Shown in pieces: positions 58,813 to 64,000 of a DNA stretch of 64,000 bases. A program made the position numbers and the translations under genes. Origin of the DNA: Diphasiastrum complanatum (Eukaryota > Streptophyta > Lycopodiopsida > Lycopodiales > Lycopodiaceae); assembly GCA_029204225.1 (NCBI GenBank), contig MU831835.1, positions 37,918-101,917 on the forward strand, read 5' to 3'. Position 1 is the first letter of the stretch; every line of letters begins with the position of its first letter. A model generated the notes under the pieces. That model made no database searches. It had not been told where the DNA came from and was given only the letters and a program-made list of their open reading frames with translations.

Positions 58813-60735
58813 TTGAAGATCCTCCCAGCCAACACTAGGGGCCTCACAGAGATGCAAAAGACAAGGGCTTGGAGGAATTGGATGTCGAATAACATGCTAA
58901 AACCGGAGATCATCTGCTTACAAGAGGTGAAGGTAGACAAAGAGGACCTACACACAACCTCAAGATTATTTCCAAAGATTATGATTGGCAGAAGTTCAAG
59001 AGGAATTGCAGTGGGCACACTTTCATCATTGAGAGACAGGATTCTTGAAGTCAAGAAGAGAGGAAATCATGATTGGGTCTCTATCACATTGGAGGATGGC
59101 AAACATACAACAAATTTCTATTTTTGTGTATGCTAGAAACACCCCACCTGTGAGAGCAGTTTTATGGGAAGGACTGGCTGAAATACGAAGAGATTTAGTC
59201 ATTATTGGGGATTTCAACATGGTTGAATTCAGGAGAGACAAATACAAAGGGAAAGAAAATGTTACAAGGGGCCTAGAGTTGGAGAAATGGCTGAAACTAA
59301 GGGTTGACCTCAATCTGGTAGAATTGCAAGGAGATGAGGAATTCACTTGGTCTAATCAACAAAACATGGAAAACCTCAAGACAGCTAGACTAGATAGGGG
59401 ATACCTCTCTGAAGACTTGAGAGACAGGTGGGACATCATGGAGTATCAGAGCTATCAAGACTTCCTCTTCTCAAATCACAAGCCCATCACGTTCACTCTT
59501 GCACAAGAAGCAAGGCCTAGGAGTTATGGTTTCCTAAACTGCTGGAGAAGAAGGGCACCAAAGAAAGCATCTAGGACATTTGGAAAAGGGCCTACAGCAT
59601 GATAGGATCACCCACAAAAAGATGGATATGTGCAATCAAGGCTACCCAGAGCTACCTTGCCAAACTCAACAAGGAAATCTCTCTGAGATGGAGAATTGCA
59701 AGAGCAACACTTATCAAGAAAGTAAGAGACCTGGAGGCTCAAGTTAAGGAGGGCAATGAGGATTTGGGAGCTGAAGTAGTGGCTGAAGCTTAAAGCCCTG
59801 GAGGAAGAGAGCCTAGATCATCTACAGAAATTTCTTCAAGGGGGATAGACTTGCTAAGGAGGTCTTCAAAACACTAAAAGTAAAACAACAGATGGACCAA
59901 ATCCCCCTTCTGAAAAAAGAGAATTGGGAGTATGCTAGGGATGAGGAGGAGAACGAAAACATCATTTTGAGTTACTTTCAGGGCCTCATGGGAAAAAAGG
60001 AGATAGTGGATGAGTAGAAGGAAAAGACAAGAATGAAGACTCTAGAGGTGGTGCCTAGAGTGGTCTCACATGAGCACATGGCTAGACTTGAAGAACCTCT
60101 TTTTCTTCAAAAAATTCAGCAAGCAATCAAAGAGCAGAAGAGAGGGAAAGCACCGGGAGTGGATGGGCTAGGTGCTGAATTTTACCTTCTCTTTCAAGAA
60201 GAAATTGCCCCCCTTCTTCTCCAGGTATGGGAAGAATCCTTACAGAAAGGTAGTCTATCAAGGATGATGAACCAAGGAATTATAAAGTTGATTCATAAGA
60301 AGGGCTCCAAGAAGGTCCTAAAAAATTAGAGATTTATTAGCATGCTAACCACGGGGTACAAAATCTTGGCAAAGACAATTGTAAATAGAATGAAATCTAG
60401 GCTACCAGGATGGGTGGGAGAGGAGCAAAAAGGTTTTGTCCCGTGAAGACACATACAGGAGGTTATCTATAGCCTTTGGGAGGAAATGGCTTCAACTGAA
60501 AGAAAAGGGGACAAGATGATTTTCATGATGGTGGATCTGGATAAAGCCTATGACAAGATGGAGTGGGGCTTCATCTTGGATATTCTCACGAGTCTAGGCT
60601 TTGGCCCTCGTTTCATTGGTTCCATCTCTATGCTATTGAGGGATGCCACAACTAAGGTGATCTTGAATGGAAAATGGACAGGGTCTCCTCAGTTGGAGAG
60701 GTCCATCAGACATGTCCCTATCTTTTCATTCTAAG
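58813..60735 (+). pseudogene. LINE ORF2: endonuclease and truncated reverse transcriptase
   Basis: An apurinic-type endonuclease comes first: MKILPANTRGL (usual WN.RGL), IICLQEVK, VIIGDFNMV, ARLDRGYLS and FSNHKPITF, where the usual catalytic SDH reads SNH. RT follows: RGKAPGVDGLGAEFY, GIIKLIHKKGSKKV, SMLTTGYKILAKTIVNRM, MVDLDKAYDKMEW (first RT Asp) and, one frame on, QTCPYLFIL for the QGCP..LFIL motif. The element stops at 60,735, before the YADD box. So catalytic Asp pairs, thumb and C-terminal zinc region are missing. Stops near 60,016, 60,328 and 60,445, and frame changes near 59,130 and 59,600. Confidence 0.9.
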
Positions 60736-61347
60736 ACATGTTTAATAAAAATGAGACTTGTGCAAGTCTCATTCTCATTCTAGTCCTTCGAAAAAAATTA
60801 ATTATAGATAGTTTTATACTAGTTTTTAGTTTACAAATGCATGCAAAAATGGTGCATTATTGTGTGTGTGTGTCTCCAAATAAATTTTTATGAAAGAATT
60901 GCTTTCTTGTATCGCGCTTATTGTGGTCTTGGGAAGTTTGTTTTTTCTTACTCCATTTATTGTTAAAAAATAAATCATAAACTTTATGACAAATTTTTAT
61001 CCATGCATTTAAATGTTTGTTTTCGAGATACCTCTTCAAATATAATTCAAGTTTAATGAAAATAATAATACAAAATTCTTATCTCTAAATAGCAAATAAC
61101 GTATTTGATAGAATTTTTTTCCATGGGGATTGATTGTGTAAATCCATGAAAAAAAATAGATTTATCTCATTTATAAAAAAGAACATATTCACAACACTTT
61201 GCATATAAAAATTGGAATTTTTATTTTAAAACTATAATATTGTACATTGCACAAAACACAAATCATTTGTGAAGCTCATATGAATAAGGTATCAAATTTG
61301 AAATAGTTGGCAATGTTTGCGCACACACAAGTTGGTGATTTTGATAG
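60736..61347. other. AT-rich insert-like sequence
   Basis: It begins at the point of LINE truncation with ACATGTTTAATAAAAATG. It includes a perfect palindrome GAGACTTG-TG-CAAGTCTC at 60,753-60,770. No gene. Confidence 0.5.
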
Positions 61348-61900
61348 TGGAATCAAGTTCCCATTTCTTTTTTCCACCTGAACACAAGAGATTTGATATA
61401 ATCTCTTGCATCTTGTTCAGAAAATTGCTCTTTCTTCAAACCCAAATGCATTGCAAAAGTAAGTGCTTCACCTAGTGACAATATCTTTGAATTCCAGTAA
61501 GGATAGACCAATGCAATACCGTATAATAGCTCTATCTGTTCGGCATCAAGTTCCTCGTATATGGATTAGACATTTGCTTTGTATTGATCTTTTGATACTG
61601 CAACATCTAGTGAAACACCACTTTGACATAGTGAAGATTTGGATTTCCATTGAAATTTTTCAATTACAGGTCTCAAATAACCATAAAGGGAGTGATTCTC
61701 AACAACTTGTCATTGACCGATATGATTTCATTTGATGTATGTTTGAACATCAAAAGTCATTTTCAATCTCTCCAAATATGTCCACAACACATCATTGAGT
61801 AATTGTCATCATTATATCCATCAAATGTTTTTAAGAAAATACAATTGAATGGATTGTTCATACATGCTTTGTATGGTGAGTCGGCAACTAATATTGTATG
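61348..61900 (-). pseudogene. Unrecognised coding remnant abutting the satellite
   Basis: The minus-strand frame from about 61,720 to 61,348 reads through with one stop near 61,565: YGYLRPVIEKFQWKSKSS, VAVSKDQYKANV, ELDAEQIELLYGIALVYPYW and LGLKKEQFSEQDARDYIKSL. A further piece upstream (61,745-61,900; PFNCIFLKTFDGYNDDNY) is in a different frame. Composition and length argue for a real protein. It has no early Met and I recognise no family. Its upstream end is cut by the first satellite unit. Confidence 0.4.
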
Positions 61901-64000
61901 TTTCTCAGTCTATAACGTCCGTTTTAAGTGACCTCCCGAAAAGGGCTTCAGGGATAGTTCTCGGAACCCATCGGATTTGGTGCATACTATCCAGAATCAC
62001 AAACGGGAGGTGGCCATAGGTTTGTGAGCCTATTACAAACCAAATAGATCCAATCCTATTCAAATCCGATGTCATTTGTCCCAAAACAGTTTTCATGCCG
62101 GAAACAATGTGGTTAGGGCACATGAAATGGACTAGTTTTGCATTGTTCTGTGCTTCGACCCCCCGTCTTTTTGAACGGTGCTGACTTCACTAGCTTTTGA
62201 TTTTGGCCAGTGGGCAATCTTGCGGGGAACCTGTACGAACAGACCGGACGTGCAACAAGTAGTTTCTCAGTCTATTACGTATGTTTTAAGTGACCTCCCG
62301 AAAAGGGCTTCAGGGATAGTTCTCGTAACCAATCGTGCATACTATCCGGAATCACAAATGTGGGGTGGCCACAGGTTTGTGAGCCTATTTCAAACCAAAC
62401 AGATCCAATCATGCTCACATCTAATGTCATTTGTCCCAAAACAGTTTTCATGTCGGAAACAACGTGGTTAGGGCATGGGAAATGGACTACCTTTGCATTG
62501 TTCCATGCTTCGGCCCCGGTTTCTTCGAACGGTGTTGGCTTCACTAGCTTACGATTTCGGCTAGGGGAAAATCTCACAGGGAACTTGTAGGAACAGCCCA
62601 GACGTAAAATGGGCAGTTTCTCAGTCTATTACGTCTGTTTTAAGTGACCTCCCAAAAAGGACTTCAGAGATAGTTCTCGGAACCAACTGGATTCGGCACA
62701 TACTATCCAAATCACAAACGGGGTGTGGCCACAGGTTAGTGAGCCTATTTCAGACCAAACAGATCCAATCCCTGCTCAAATCTGACGTCCTTTGTCCCAA
62801 AACAGTTTTCATGTCGGAAACAATGTGGTTAGGGCACAAGAAATGGACTAGTTTCGTATTGTTCTGTGCTTCGGCCTCGGTTTCTTCGCATGATGTCAGC
62901 TTCACTAGATTTCGATTCCGGCCAGTGGGTAATCTTGCGGGGAGCCTATAGGAATAGACCAGACGTGAAACATGTAGTTTCTCAATCTATAACGTCCGTT
63001 TTAAGTGACCTCCTAAAAAGGGCTTTAGGGATAGTTCTCGGGACCCATCGAATTCGGTGCATACTATCCGGATCACAAGTGGGGGGTGGCCATAGGTTTG
63101 TGAGCCTATTTCGGGACCAAACAGATCCAATCCTATTCAAATCCAACGTCTTTTGTCCCAAAACAGTCTTTATGCCGGAAACAACACGATTAGGGCATGG
63201 GAATGGACTAGTTTCGCATCGTCCCGTCCTTCGGCCCCAATTTCTATGAACATTATCGGCTTCACTAGCTTTCGATTTCGGCCAATGGGTAATCTTGCGG
63301 GGAGCCTGTAGGAATAGACTAGACGTGAAACAGGTAGTTTCTCAATCTATAACATCCGTTTTAACTGACCTCCCAAAAAGGGCTTCAGGGATAGTTCTTA
63401 GAACCGATCGAATTCATTGCTTACTGTCCGGAATCACAAATGGGGGGGTGGCCAGGGGTTCGTAAGCCTACACGGACCAAACAGATCCAATTCTGCTCAA
63501 ATCTGACATCCTTTGCCCCAAAACAGTCTTTATGCCAGAAACAACTCGATTAGAACTTGGGAAATGGACTACTTTCGCATTCTTCTGTCCTTCGGCCCCG
63601 ATTTCTTTGAACGATGTCGACTTCACTAGCTTTCGATTTCGGCCAATGGGTAATCTTGCAGAGAGCCTGTAGTAACAGACTAGACATGAAACAGGTAGTT
63701 TTTTAGTCTATAACATTTGTTTTAAGTGACCTCTCGAAAAGGGCTTCAGGGATAGTTCTTGGAACCCATAGGATTCGGTGCATACTGTCCGAAATCACAA
63801 ATGGGAGGTGGCCACAGGTTCGTGAGCCTATTATGGACCAAACAGATCCAATCCTGCTCAAATCCGACGTCATTTGTCTCAAAAAAGTTTTCATGCTGGA
63901 AACAACACGGTTAGTGCATGGGATATGGACTAGTTTCACATTGTCCTGTCCTTCGGCCCTGATTTCTTTGAACGGTGTCGGCTTCACTAGCTTTCGATTC
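61901..64000. repeat. Satellite array, ~360-bp monomer
   Basis: Six units start with TTTCTCAGTCTATAACGTCC or variants at 61,901, 62,263, 62,617, 62,978, 63,338 and 63,699 (periods 362, 354, 361, 360, 361). The sixth is cut by the window end. Recurrent landmarks are GTTTTAAGTGACCTCC, GGGATAGTTCTCGGAACC, CAAACAGATCCAATCC and GGCTTCACTAGCTTTCGATT. Open frames in both strands are shared between units only because the monomer repeats. Confidence 0.96.

Noticed and set aside
61905-63987. Open frames of 70-127 codons in the satellite
   Set aside because: They recur with each monomer in different lengths and frames and show no protein motif.
61901-64000. CRISPR-like array
   Set aside because: The repeats adjoin directly with no spacers, the unit is ~360 bp, and the context is a plant genome.

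Overview
This window looks like a retrotransposon-rich, gene-poor block of a plant nuclear genome, most likely a seed plant. The evidence is Copia and Gypsy LTR elements primed by initiator-Met tRNA (TGGTATCAGAGC sites), pieces of a plant CACTA (En/Spm) transposase with TNP2, DUF4218- and DUF4216-like parts, a plant L1-type LINE, degenerate CCCTAAA telomere-type repeats, GT..AG introns in gene remnants and long (TG)n(AG)n microsatellites. I see no intact host gene, tRNA, rRNA or CRISPR array, and I cannot name the species.

Layout. 1-1,250: minus-strand Gypsy-like LTR and internal coding scrap. 2,710-3,290: remnant of a DNA-methylase-like gene (minus). 3,518-4,302: LTR-like repeat, repeated at 22,928-23,698. 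5,316-6,418: Gypsy integrase (plus). 6,857-17,056: two Copia elements of one family, A (minus) and B (plus), joined head to head. 17,970-18,180: CACTA piece, then a 1.19 kb Copia LTR (element D) and, at 19,434-21,013, the first half of a CACTA transposase (minus). 21,241-22,070: SET-like gene remnant. 22,225-22,980: Gypsy gag. 23,699-24,260: three spliced exons of an unrecognised gene. About 24,430-34,330: a Gypsy element (LTR, gag, protease, part of RT) into which a full-length Copia C (27,334-33,345) is inserted. 34,331-36,512: unidentified coding remnants. 36,890-39,424: Gypsy gag and a minus-strand transposon-type ORF. 39,930-42,760: the other end of Copia D and the second half of the CACTA transposase, locally inverted. 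43,027-46,950: unidentified coding, a MITE-like repeat, microsatellites, telomere-like motifs. 47,468-49,951: an ORF with a DUF8039-like repeat and a DUF7869-like transposase-type gene. 51,022-52,540: 5' end of another Copia. 56,628-60,735: LINE with 3' truncation. 61,348-61,900: unrecognised CDS scrap that runs into a ~360-bp satellite array reaching the window end.

How the parts relate. Most genes here are decayed mobile-element genes and there is no host pathway. Elements are nested: C inside a Gypsy, and D inside the CACTA. The two ends of D carry the same 5-bp target duplication (AAGGA) but lie 22 kb apart, and the CACTA reading frame resumes across that site. This points to large-scale inversion plus a 0.6-kb micro-inversion (or an assembly artefact). 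The satellite array at the right edge would fit a pericentromeric or heterochromatic position; that is inference.
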